Shown piece after piece: positions 9,087 through 17,463 of a DNA stretch of 64,000 nt. Each line of letters starts with the position of its first letter. The first letter of the stretch is position 1. The stretch is from contig CAZIDY010000003.1 in the NCBI GenBank assembly GCA_964538505.1, positions 1 through 64,000 on the forward strand. Direction: 5' to 3'. Below the pieces are notes generated by a model. It did no database searches and had not been told where the DNA came from. It saw only the letters and a list, made by a program, of their open reading frames with translations. The position numbers and the translations under genes were made by a program. Source of the stretch: Zeimonas sp964538505. Its GTDB lineage: Bacteria; Pseudomonadota; Gammaproteobacteria; Burkholderiales; Burkholderiaceae_E.

Positions 9087-11579
9087 ATGAGCGACCGGCC
9101 CAGACTCCGTCTCGACCTTCCCCTGGTGCTTCCCGAGGTGGTCGATGTCGAAGACCGCTGCGTCGAGCGACTGCTCAGCACGCTCGCGGGCCAACCCGGG
9201 GTCGACGAGGCGCATGTCGTCCGGGGAGAAGGCGCCACGCCGCAGCTTTGCATTCACTACGATCCGGACGCCATCTCCCTGGGCCGGGTTCGAGAGCTTG
9301 TGCACGCCGCCGGCGCCGATCTGGGCGAGCGCTTTTCCCATTTTCTGATCCGGGGCGATGAGCCCATGCACGCGCGCTCAGCGCGCCGGTTGGCCGAGGA
9401 CTTGCGCGGTGTCCCCGGTGTGCTGGAAGCCGACGTAGCGGCGTCGGGTGCGGTCCGAATCGAATACGACCGTCACCGGGTGACCCGGGAAGCACTTTTC
9501 GATCGTGCGGACGAGTTCGGAATCAGACCGTCGAAGCCAGAGCGCGCCGTCGAGGACGACGCCGGTGAGCAACGCGGCCACGATCATGTTCACGGCGGTC
9601 TTCTCGGCGAAAGAAACGAGCTCGTGTTCGCCATAGTGGCGGGGACGCTGCTCGCCGCGGGTTGGTTGATCGAGCGCTCGGCCACCGGACCCTCGTGGCT
9701 TCCGCTTGCCTGCTACATCGCGGCCTATGGTTTCGGAGGCTTCCACACACTGAGGGAAGCGATCGCCAGCCTTCGCGCGCGCCGGTTCGAGATCGACACG
9801 CTGATGCTGCTGGCCGCCATCGGTGCTGCAGCGCTGGGCACGTGGGCCGAAGGCGCGCTGCTGCTGTTCCTGTTCAGCATCGGTCATGCACTGGAACGCT
9901 ATGCGATGGGGCGGGCCCGAACGGCCATCGAGGCCCTCGCCGAACTGGCCCCCGAGACGGCGACCGTGCGGCGTGAACGCGGCACCGAGGTGGTTGGCGT
10001 CGAGCAGCTTCAAGTCGGCGACGTCGTGATCGTGCGTCCGAACGAACGGCTGCCCGCCGATGGTGCGGTGGTCGTCGGACAAACCAGCGTGAACCAGGCG
10101 CCCGTCACGGGCGAGAGCGTCCCGGTCGACAAGCGGCCTTTGACGGACGCGAAGGACGCATTGGCGAGCTTCGATCGCGTGGCTGCCGAGCACCGCGTCT
10201 TCGCCGGCACGATCAACGGGTCCGGCGTCATCGAGGTGATGGTCGCGCGCCGCGCCGAGCAATCGACGATGGCGCGGGTCGTCACGATGGTGGCCGAGGC
10301 GCAGGCCCAGCGTTCGCCGACGCAGCAGTTCACCGAACGCTTCGAACGGGTTTTCGTACCGCTCGTGCTGGCGCTGGTCGTCTTGCTGCTGTTCGCCGGG
10401 GTGGTGATCGACGAACCGTTTGCCGCCAGTTTCTACCGTGCGATGGCCGTACTGGTCGCCGCGAGCCCGTGTGCTCTCGCGATCTCGGTGCCGAGTGCGG
10501 TGCTGAGCGGCGTCGCGCGCGCAGCGCGCAGCGGTGTCCTGATCAAAGGCGGAGGACCGCTGGAGAACCTCGGAACGCTCGAGTCGATCGCTTTCGACAA
10601 GACCGGAACGCTCACCGAAGGCAAGCCAAGACTGACCGACGTCATCCCGCTGCCGGGGTCGAGCGAGAATGAACTGCTTGCCGTCGCGCTGGCGGTCGAA
10701 GTGCACAGCGACCATCCTCTGGCGACCGCCATCGTATCGGGCGCGCGAGAGCGAATGGATCCGCGCGCCCAGGTGCCGGTGGCCGCCGATGTCGAGAGCA
10801 TCACCGGGCGCGGAGTGCAGGCGATGGTCGAAGGGGAGAGGGTCCATATCGCCAAACCGGTGTTGTTCTCGGAGCTCTCCGATTCAGAGCTGCCGCCCGA
10901 GGTGGCAACGGCGAACGATCGGCTCGTTGCTTCCGGTCGCACGACGATGGCCGTACGCAAAGGCGAGCGGTTCCTCGGGGTCATTGGCGTGATGGACACC
11001 CCTCGCGCTTCGGCAGCGCAGTTGATGGCGGAGCTGCGGGCATTGGGTATCCAACGACTCATCATGATTTCGGGCGACAACCAGCAGGTCGCCGAAGCGG
11101 TGGCACGCAGTGTCGGGCTGACCGAAGCGCGCGGCGATTTGATGCCGGAACAGAAGGTCGAAGCGATCCAGGCGCTACGTCGCGAGCACGGCAAGGTCGC
11201 CATGGTCGGCGACGGCGTCAACGATGCGCCCGCGATGGCGCATGCCACAGTCGGCATCGCAATGGGAGCTGCCGGCTCGGACGTCGCGCTGGAGACGGCC
11301 GACGTCGCCTTGATGGCCGACGACCTCGCACAGCTTCCCTTCGCTGTCGGCTTGTCGCGCAGCACGAGCCGCATCATCCGGCAGAATCTCCACGTCAGTC
11401 TTGGCATCGTCGCAGTGCTCATTCCCGCGACGATTCTCGGCTTGAACATCGGCACTGCCGTGCTGTTTCACGAGGGGTCGACGCTGATCGTGGTTGCGAA
11501 CGCGCTGCGTCTGCTGGCCTACAGGTTGCCGAGCTCCAGGGGGAGCTTGTGGGTCATGCAGACGGGAACAGCGTCTTGA
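9087..11579 (+). CDS. czcP: P1B-4-type heavy-metal ATPase (CzcP-like)
   Basis: An 830-residue P-type ATPase. The transmembrane metal site is SPC (Ser460-Pro-Cys462) and the last helix carries HEGSTLIVVANALRLL, together the signature of the P1B-4 group (Co/Zn/Cd exporters such as CzcP and CoaT). The phosphorylation site is DKTGT (Asp504), followed by a DHPLAT HP motif and GDGVNDAP. Two ferredoxin-like N-terminal segments lack CxxC metal sites. It is co-transcribed with czcA and would deliver cytosolic ions to the periplasm for CzcCBA to remove. Confidence 0.85.
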   Translation: MSDRPRLRLDLPLVLPEVVDVEDRCVERLLSTLAGQPGVDEAHVVRGEGATPQLCIHYDPDAISLGRVRELVHAAGADLGERFSHFLIRGDEPMHARSARRLAEDLRGVPGVLEADVAASGAVRIEYDRHRVTREALFDRADEFGIRPSKPERAVEDDAGEQRGHDHVHGGLLGERNELVFAIVAGTLLAAGWLIERSATGPSWLPLACYIAAYGFGGFHTLREAIASLRARRFEIDTLMLLAAIGAAALGTWAEGALLLFLFSIGHALERYAMGRARTAIEALAELAPETATVRRERGTEVVGVEQLQVGDVVIVRPNERLPADGAVVVGQTSVNQAPVTGESVPVDKRPLTDAKDALASFDRVAAEHRVFAGTINGSGVIEVMVARRAEQSTMARVVTMVAEAQAQRSPTQQFTERFERVFVPLVLALVVLLLFAGVVIDEPFAASFYRAMAVLVAASPCALAISVPSAVLSGVARAARSGVLIKGGGPLENLGTLESIAFDKTGTLTEGKPRLTDVIPLPGSSENELLAVALAVEVHSDHPLATAIVSGARERMDPRAQVPVAADVESITGRGVQAMVEGERVHIAKPVLFSELSDSELPPEVATANDRLVASGRTTMAVRKGERFLGVIGVMDTPRASAAQLMAELRALGIQRLIMISGDNQQVAEAVARSVGLTEARGDLMPEQKVEAIQALRREHGKVAMVGDGVNDAPAMAHATVGIAMGAAGSDVALETADVALMADDLAQLPFAVGLSRSTSRIIRQNLHVSLGIVAVLIPATILGLNIGTAVLFHEGSTLIVVANALRLLAYRLPSSRGSLWVMQTGTAS

Positions 11580-11598
11580 GAGATACGGACGATTGAAA

Positions 11599-11943
11599 AT
11601 GAAGCAAACCGCTACGGCCGCCCTGGTAATCGCCCTGACGCTCGGCATCAGTGCAGCGCTTGCCCAACAGAAGATGGGCGACATGCCGATGAAGGACATG
11701 CCGATGGGAGCTTCCGCCCAGGGACAGACCCATCATGCTACCGGCACTATAAAGAACATCGATGCCGCCAAAGGCACCGTCACGGTTGACCACGGGCCGG
11801 TGAAAAGCCTCGAGTGGCCGGCGATGACGATGACCTTTGCGGTGAAGGACAAAACGCTCTTCGACAAGCTCGCCGTCGGCAAGAAGGCAGAGTTGGAGTT
11901 TTCGCAGGACGGCAAGGGGTATGTCGTGACCAGCGTGAAATGA
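11599..11943 (+). CDS. CusF-like periplasmic copper-binding protein
   Basis: A 114-residue protein with a signal peptide (ISAALAQ), a Met-rich linker (MGDMPMKDMPMG) and a CusF fold. The Cu(I)/Ag(I) ligands of CusF are all present: His in VDHGPV, Trp in LEWPAM, and both Met of MTM. It ends the czc-type operon 19 bases after the ATPase, although CusF proteins usually serve Cu/Ag pumps. It may supply the copper system encoded about 17 kb away. Confidence 0.82.
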   Translation: MKQTATAALVIALTLGISAALAQQKMGDMPMKDMPMGASAQGQTHHATGTIKNIDAAKGTVTVDHGPVKSLEWPAMTMTFAVKDKTLFDKLAVGKKAELEFSQDGKGYVVTSVK

Positions 11944-11949
11944 CGTCAC

Positions 11950-11986
11950 GGCCGGTGGGCTACCAGGCTTCGCCGGCCGGCCTTTT
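11950..11986 (+). terminator. Possible intrinsic terminator after the czc operon
   Basis: GGCCGG at 11950-11955 pairs with CCGGCC at 11977-11982, directly followed by TTTT. It sits just after the CusF-like stop. The loop is long (21 bases) and the T run short, so this is a weak call. Confidence 0.35.
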
Positions 11987-12128
11987 CCCGGATTGATGAA
12001 TCCGGCTCGTCGTCGGCGCACTCGCGATCGCGGTCCGGCGTCGCCGCTGATCGAATCGCGGATCTCACACAAGCGAATAGACGCCCTACGCGGGGGTCTG
12101 CTTCGGCTGAGGTCAAGAGCCGGCGCTC

Positions 12129-12159
12129 TTGACTCTATACCAACTACATGGTTTGCAAT
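12129..12159 (+). promoter_or_regulatory. PbrR/CadR-type MerR-family promoter of pbrA
   Basis: TTGACT at 12129-12134 and TGCAAT at 12154-12159 are separated by 19 bases. That overlong spacer is typical of promoters activated by MerR-family proteins. The spacer begins CTATACCAACTACATGG, close to known Pb/Cd operators of the form CTATAGTAACTAGAGGG. The regulator is probably PbrR at 16220-16648. Confidence 0.75.
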
Positions 12160-12182
12160 AGCCGCTGGAGAGCATTGCAGAC

Positions 12183-14471
12183 ATGGTTACCGACAACTCA
12201 ACCCTTTCTGGTCGAACGAACTGCGGCTGCACGGCGGCCGAGGCTGTAGGGAGCGATCGGCGGGGCACCCGGAAGGCGCGCTACCGCGTCGACAACGTGG
12301 ACTGCCCCACCGAAGAAGCGCCGGCGTCGGTTGGCATGCGCGCGCGGCATGCCTGCGACCGACCGACGGACTCCGAGGCGCTCTATCGAATCGACAACAT
12401 GGACTGCCCCACTGAGGAGGCGCTGATCCGCGAGCGTCTGGGCAAGCTGGCGGGCATCCAGGCGCTCGACTTCAACCTGATGCAGCGCACGCTGCGGGTG
12501 CGCCACAGTCTGCCCGCACCGGAGCCGATCGAAGACGCGCTGTCGTCGATCGGGATGCGGGTGCAGCGTCAGGACGTTGAACAGACGAGCACCACGCTCA
12601 GCCGCACGAATTGGTGGCCGCTCGCGCTGTCGGGAGTGGCCGCAGCACTGGCCGAGGTCGTCGAATGGTCGGGCGGTAGCGACGCGGTGGTGATTGCGCT
12701 CGCGCTGCTCGCGATCCTGACCGGCGGGCTGTCCACCTACAGGAAGGGCTGGGTTGCGCTGCGTAACCGCAACCTGAACATCAATGCGCTGATGTCCATC
12801 GCCGTCACCGGCGCGATGGTGATTGGACACTGGCCCGAGGCGGCCATGGTGATGTTCCTGTTCGCGCTCGCTGAGGTGATCGAGGCGAAGTCGCTCGATC
12901 GCGCACGCAACGCGATACGCGGACTGCTCGATCTGACGCCCGAAACCGCAACGATCCAGGTCCAGGACGGCACCTGGCGCGAGGTGCCGGCCAAAAGCGT
13001 CGAGCCGGGCCTGCTGGTGCGCGTCAAACCCGGCGAGCGCATTGCGCTCGATGGGGAAATCGTTTCCGGTCGGTCTGCGGTCAACCAGGCGCCGATTACC
13101 GGCGAGAGCCTGCCGGTCGAGAAGGCTTCCGGCGACACGGTCTTCGCTGGAACAGTCAACGAATCGGGTTCGTTCGAGTTCAGGGTCACGGCGCGCGCTG
13201 GCGACACCACGCTGGCACGCATCATCCATGCCGTGGAGTCGGCGCAGGGTCGGCGGGCACCGACGCAACGCTTCGTCGACGGGTTCGCGCGCGTCTATAC
13301 GCCCGCGGTGTTTGCGATGGCCTTGCTCGTCGCCGTAATTCCGCCATTGACCTTCGGCGGCGCCTGGATGGATTGGATCTACCGCGCGCTCGTGCTGCTC
13401 GTCGTGGCCTGCCCCTGTGCGCTGGTGATCTCGACGCCGGTGACGATCGTCAGCGGCCTCGCGGCGGCTGCGCGGCGCGGCATCCTGATCAAGGGCGGCG
13501 TCTATCTCGAGGGCGGCCGAAAGCTGGCGGTGCTCGCGCTCGACAAGACCGGCACCATCACGCACGGCAAACCCGAGCAGACCGACTTCTTCGCGATCCG
13601 CGCCGGCGACGAATCTCGCGTGCGGCGCATCGGGGCCATCCTGGCGAGCCGCTCCGACCATCCGGTCTCGCAGGCGATTGCGCGCGCTGCACAGAGCGGC
13701 GGTGTCCTCTTCGGAGAAGTGGAAGACTTCGGCGCGATTCCCGGCTACGGGATCCACGGCCGCGTCGACGGTACGCTGTACCACCTGTGCAACCCGCGCT
13801 GGGTCGCCGAGCACCTGAGCGAATGCGCCACCGGGCTCGAGTCCCGGGTGCGTGCGCTCGAGCAGCAGGGCAAGACGCTCGTGCTTTTGGCCGACGACCA
13901 AGCCGTGCTCGGCGTGTTCGCCGTCGCCGACACGGTGAAGGAAACAAGCCGGCAGGCCATCGCCGACTTGCACCGGCTCGGCGTTCGAACGCTGATGCTG
14001 ACAGGCGACAACCCCGACACTGCTTCGGCCATCGCACGCCAGGTGGGCATCGATGAGGCGCGCGGCGACCAGTTGCCGGAAGACAAGCTGAAGGTCGTCG
14101 AGGCCGAGGCTATGCGCGGACGCGCCGTGGGCATGGTAGGCGACGGTATCAACGACTCGCCGGCACTGGCGCGCGCCGACATCGGGTTCGCGATGGGCGC
14201 GGCCGGCACCGACACGGCCATCGAGACCGCCGACGTCGCGTTGATGGACGACGACCTGCGCAAGATCCCCGGCTTCATCCGCTTGTCGCGCACGACCGCG
14301 CGCGTGCTGAGGCAGAACATCGTGCTTGCGCTCGGCATCAAGGCGGTGTTCCTGGCGCTCACCTTCACCGGCCAGGCGACGATGTGGATGGCGGTGTTCG
14401 CCGACATGGGCGCGAGCCTGCTCGTCGTCTTCAACGGCCTGCGCCTGCTGCGGCAGCGCGACATCGCATGA
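12183..14471 (+). CDS. pbrA: Pb/Cd/Zn-exporting P1B-2 ATPase
   Basis: A 762-residue ATPase with CPC (Cys410-Pro-Cys412), DKTGT (Asp454), SDHPVSQ and GDGINDSPAL motifs. The one complete N-terminal HMA domain carries the MDCPTEE signature of PbrA/CadA-type pumps. A second copy of its first strand and loop (YRVDNVDCPTEE, 12281-12319) lies 102 bases upstream of the full copy and looks like the vestige of a deleted first HMA domain. The gene lies downstream of a MerR-type promoter and overlaps the tlpA remnant by four bases. Confidence 0.87.
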   Translation: MVTDNSTLSGRTNCGCTAAEAVGSDRRGTRKARYRVDNVDCPTEEAPASVGMRARHACDRPTDSEALYRIDNMDCPTEEALIRERLGKLAGIQALDFNLMQRTLRVRHSLPAPEPIEDALSSIGMRVQRQDVEQTSTTLSRTNWWPLALSGVAAALAEVVEWSGGSDAVVIALALLAILTGGLSTYRKGWVALRNRNLNINALMSIAVTGAMVIGHWPEAAMVMFLFALAEVIEAKSLDRARNAIRGLLDLTPETATIQVQDGTWREVPAKSVEPGLLVRVKPGERIALDGEIVSGRSAVNQAPITGESLPVEKASGDTVFAGTVNESGSFEFRVTARAGDTTLARIIHAVESAQGRRAPTQRFVDGFARVYTPAVFAMALLVAVIPPLTFGGAWMDWIYRALVLLVVACPCALVISTPVTIVSGLAAAARRGILIKGGVYLEGGRKLAVLALDKTGTITHGKPEQTDFFAIRAGDESRVRRIGAILASRSDHPVSQAIARAAQSGGVLFGEVEDFGAIPGYGIHGRVDGTLYHLCNPRWVAEHLSECATGLESRVRALEQQGKTLVLLADDQAVLGVFAVADTVKETSRQAIADLHRLGVRTLMLTGDNPDTASAIARQVGIDEARGDQLPEDKLKVVEAEAMRGRAVGMVGDGINDSPALARADIGFAMGAAGTDTAIETADVALMDDDLRKIPGFIRLSRTTARVLRQNIVLALGIKAVFLALTFTGQATMWMAVFADMGASLLVVFNGLRLLRQRDIA

Positions 14472-15022
14472 CAAGGAATCGCGAGCGGCGTCGCGTGTGG
14501 CTGGCGGCAGAAGTTGCGGCCGCTGCGGCCTCGGCCGGGGTGGCTTGGCAACTGTGGAAGTAGCAGGCGCCGATCGCAGGCGCGGACGGCCCGTCGCAGG
14601 GCCGGGCCTCGGACATCTGGCAGCTGCGGTTCCCGCAGCCAGGCGGCGCCGAGCTCGCCATGTCGTCAGTGCGCGGCAGTGCGCTGGTTCTCAACTTCTG
14701 GGCCAGCCGGTGCGCACCTTGCGTCAAGGAGATGCCCGAGCTTGATCGCTTTCATCGCAACTTCGCCTCGCACGGCTGGCAGGTGGTCGGACTGGCGATC
14801 GACAACGAGGCGGCCGTCGTGCAGTTTCTCGATCGGGTACGCGTGGGCTTTCCGGTCGCACTTGCCGGTCTCGAAGGCATTGACCTGATGAAGAGCTTGG
14901 GCAACGACAAGGGCGTCCTGCCGTTCACGATTGTCTTCGACCGCCAGGGTTCTCCCGTGCGCCGGCATGTCGGCGAGACGAACTACCAGCAGCTCGAGGC
15001 CTGGGCGCGTAGTGACAGCTAG
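14468..15022 (+). pseudogene. TlpA-like thioredoxin with in-frame amber stop
   Basis: Reading from ATG 14468, which overlaps the pbrA stop, gives a start with an Arg-rich tip and an Ala-rich membrane segment. A TAG at codon 32 (14561-14563) follows, and then the same frame continues through SDIWQLRFPQPGG into a TlpA/redoxin domain with CAPC. The usual Trp before the active site is Arg here (ASRCAPC). Either the gene is broken, or the domain is made from the internal ATG at 14660 without an export signal, or the amber is read through. TlpA-family proteins reduce or protect thiols in the periplasm. Confidence 0.75.
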
Positions 15023-15044
15023 CTGGTGCGCCTGATGTGAACCC

Positions 15045-16184
15045 GTGGATCTGAACTTGAAATTCTTTCTCTACGACTGGGCCGGAGCGAACCGGGCGCT
15101 GCTGGATTGGTTGCAGCCTGAAGCCGCCTCGATCGGTGCTCTTGCCTGGCTGGTCAGCACTGTGGGGAGCTACTGGGGTGCGCCGCTTGTGCTGTCTGCG
15201 ATGGCATGGCGGTCTCGGCGCCCCGACGACACGCGAAACGCCGAAGCGATCGACTGCCAGATGCGGCGCTTCGTGGTGTCCGCGCTGATGGCCTTCGTTG
15301 TGACCTGGGCGCTGAAGCATGCGTTGAATCTGCCGCGTCCGTTCGAGATCATGGCCGTCGCCGAAGCGGTCCTCGGCACGCGCCCGTCGACGGGCAGCCT
15401 GCCGAGCGGGCATTCGGTCTATGTCGCGCTCCTGGCCGTAGCGCTTTGGCCAGTTCTGTCGCGTGCCGCCCGCGTCGTGATGGTCGCGTTCGTCTTCGCG
15501 GTTGGGTGGTCGCGTATCGCGCAGGGTCTGCACTTTCCGGCCGACATCGTGATGGGGTGGATCATCGGTCTGTCCTGCGCGGCGATTGCGCGGCGGATCG
15601 TTGTCCCGCTCGAACCGTTACAGCACAGGTTGCTGCAACTGTCCCGGGAATGGCTGAGTGGGTTTATCCGGGTCTCATCGGAGCCACGGCCAAGCCCTTA
15701 CGGCTGGTGGACACTGGGCTTCTCAATCGCGGGCCTCGATTTGATTGCCAAGGCTGCGGTGCACAGCGGCCTTCCGTACGGAATCTCGATCCCCGTCACC
15801 GACTTCTTCAACATCGTGCACCACTGGAATACCGGTGCCGCGTTCAGCTTTCTTGCGAATGCCGGAGGCTGGCAGCGCTACCTCTTCATCGGACTCGCAT
15901 TGATGGTATCCGGCGTTCTGCTATGGCTGCTGCGCCAGCCCTTGCCTCGTGGCGAGGCGCTCGTCTACAGCTTGGTGATCGGCGGCGCGCTCGGCAACGC
16001 GATCGATCGCATCGTACGCGGCTACGTCGTCGACTACCTCGACTTTCATTGGGCCGGCTTTCACTGGCCGGCGTTCAACGTGGCCGACATCTCGATCACG
16101 CTGGCCATCGCGGTGCTCATTGCCACATCGTTCAATGGCAACACGTTCGGTTCGCCACCCTCTGCGAACGCGTTACGACAATGA
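15045..16184 (+). CDS. pbrBC: PbrBC: PAP2 phosphatase fused to signal peptidase II
   Basis: A 379-residue fused membrane protein starting at GTG. Residues about 1-190 are a PAP2 phosphatase, with KHALNLPRP, LPSGHS and SRIAQGLHFPAD forming the three-part active site (undecaprenyl-diphosphate phosphatase type). Residues about 215-375 are LspA: NAIDR and FNVAD carry the two catalytic Asp. This fusion is known from Cupriavidus lead-resistance operons, where the phosphatase is thought to supply phosphate to precipitate Pb exported by PbrA. It follows pbrA and tlpA on the same strand and converges on pbrR. Confidence 0.88.
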   Translation: MDLNLKFFLYDWAGANRALLDWLQPEAASIGALAWLVSTVGSYWGAPLVLSAMAWRSRRPDDTRNAEAIDCQMRRFVVSALMAFVVTWALKHALNLPRPFEIMAVAEAVLGTRPSTGSLPSGHSVYVALLAVALWPVLSRAARVVMVAFVFAVGWSRIAQGLHFPADIVMGWIIGLSCAAIARRIVVPLEPLQHRLLQLSREWLSGFIRVSSEPRPSPYGWWTLGFSIAGLDLIAKAAVHSGLPYGISIPVTDFFNIVHHWNTGAAFSFLANAGGWQRYLFIGLALMVSGVLLWLLRQPLPRGEALVYSLVIGGALGNAIDRIVRGYVVDYLDFHWAGFHWPAFNVADISITLAIAVLIATSFNGNTFGSPPSANALRQ

Positions 16185-16219
16185 TCAGTTGTTGCCCTCA
16201 CCCTGAGCGTTTTCTGAGC

Positions 16220-16648
16220 TCAGCCGGAACAACGCTTGGCTGGCGCGCCGCGTGCCGCGGGGACCGCGAGACCCTGGAGGATGCCGCATTCGGCTGCTGC
16301 GCGTTCGCCCTCGCAGCAGTCGCGCAGCGCTTGCAGCTGGCTGCGCAACCGTTTCAGCTCCCGTATGCGTCGATCGACCTGTCGCAAGTGCTCATCGAGC
16401 AAGTCATTCACCGGGGCGCAACCCTCCGCCGGGCCGTCGACGAACCGCAGCAGCAGCCGGATTTCGTCGAGCGACATATCGAGCGAGCGGCAATGCCGGA
16501 TAAAGGCGAGCCGGTGCACGTCCGACTCATCGTAGACGCGGTAGTTGCCCGCGGTGCGTCCGAGCGGGCGAAGCAGTTTCTCCCGCTCGTAGAAACGAAT
16601 GGTCTGGACGTCTGTCTGTGTGGCTTGTGCCAGTTCGCCGATCTTCAT
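16220..16648 (-). CDS. pbrR: MerR-family Pb/Cd-responsive regulator
   Basis: A 142-residue protein starting MKIGELAQATQTDVQTIRFYE, a MerR DNA-binding domain with a dimerisation helix. Cys77, Cys112 and Cys121 match the ligand positions of PbrR/CadR; Cys53, Cys111 and Cys140 are extra. It should activate the long-spacer promoter before pbrA. Unlike the classic pbr layout it is not divergent from pbrA but lies 3' of pbrBC in the opposite direction. The start was chosen at the family-conserved MKIGELA; longer in-frame starts exist. Confidence 0.85.
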   Translation of the reverse strand: MKIGELAQATQTDVQTIRFYEREKLLRPLGRTAGNYRVYDESDVHRLAFIRHCRSLDMSLDEIRLLLRFVDGPAEGCAPVNDLLDEHLRQVDRRIRELKRLRSQLQALRDCCEGERAAAECGILQGLAVPAARGAPAKRCSG

Positions 16649-16652
16649 GTGA

Positions 16653-16674
16653 TGTTCACGATGAGAAGTGAACA
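16653..16674. promoter_or_regulatory. Inverted repeat between pbrR and the CDF-type gene
   Basis: TGTTCAC (16653-16659) and GTGAACA (16668-16674) form a perfect inverted repeat with an 8-base spacer. It lies right before the pbrR start and within the divergent intergenic region, so it is a candidate operator for both genes. It does not look like the pbrA operator. Confidence 0.55.
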
Positions 16675-16727
16675 CTGTACGGCATGCGCGGCCGGCAAGC
16701 GGACCGCGGCAGGCAAGGAAGATCTCC

Positions 16728-17345
16728 ATGATCAACGATGACATCGCGGCGGAGCAAGGGGCGCATTCAGACGCGCGCAACGCGGGCGAGCGACGGACGC
16801 TGCAGAAGGTGCTCGGCATCAATCTCGGGCAGTGCGCCGCCGGCGCCGCCGTTGGCGTATGGGCTATGTCGACCGCGCTGATCGGCGCCGCGCTGGATAA
16901 CCTGGCCGATGCCGCCGTATACGCGGTGAGTCTTTACGCGATCGGGCGGTCGCCGCAGGCAAAGGTCCGCGCGGCCCGCCTGTCGGGGTGGTTGTTGATC
17001 GGACTCTCCATGCTTCTGCTGCTCGAGGTTCTCCGCCGATTCTTCGGCGGCGAACCGCCGATCGGGGCAGCGATGATGATCATGGCAGGCGTCAACGCCG
17101 TGCTCAACATCATTTGCTTGCGGCTGCTCCGGCGCCATGGAACGGAGGAAGTCCACTTCAAGGCATCGGCGATCTTCACGAGCAACGATTCGATCGTGAA
17201 CCTCGGAACCGTCCTGTCCGGCGCTTTGGTGATGTGGCTCGGTTCGAACGTGCCGGACCTCGTGCTTGGCGTTGTAGTTGCTTTGATTGCCGCACGCGGT
17301 GGCAAGGAGATTCTGGAGGCGGCCGCCGACGAGGAGCCTGTGTGA
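16728..17345 (+). CDS. CDF-like cation transporter, transmembrane domain only
   Basis: A 205-residue membrane protein with about five to six helices. DNLADAAVY and FTSNDSIVNLGTV match the metal-binding helices 2 and 5 of cation diffusion facilitators. The C-terminal cytoplasmic domain of normal CDF proteins (about 300 residues) is absent, so this is a short form. An AAGGAAG ribosome site precedes the ATG. It is divergent from pbrR across the inverted repeat, which suggests shared control and a role in divalent-metal export. Confidence 0.72.
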   Translation: MINDDIAAEQGAHSDARNAGERRTLQKVLGINLGQCAAGAAVGVWAMSTALIGAALDNLADAAVYAVSLYAIGRSPQAKVRAARLSGWLLIGLSMLLLLEVLRRFFGGEPPIGAAMMIMAGVNAVLNIICLRLLRRHGTEEVHFKASAIFTSNDSIVNLGTVLSGALVMWLGSNVPDLVLGVVVALIAARGGKEILEAAADEEPV

Positions 17346-17463
17346 GCGGGGCCGCTCTCATCGCCGCAGCGCTTCCACTCGTTACCTGCTTGGTATCCGC
17401 GCGTGAGTGTTGGATCCGACCGCATCTGTGATCGCGATGAGTCTCGCCTTCCCGGGCATCTGC

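Noticed and set aside
15206..16741. 511-codon plus-strand frame over pbrBC and pbrR
   Set aside because: It is a frameshifted shadow of pbrBC followed by antisense pbrR.
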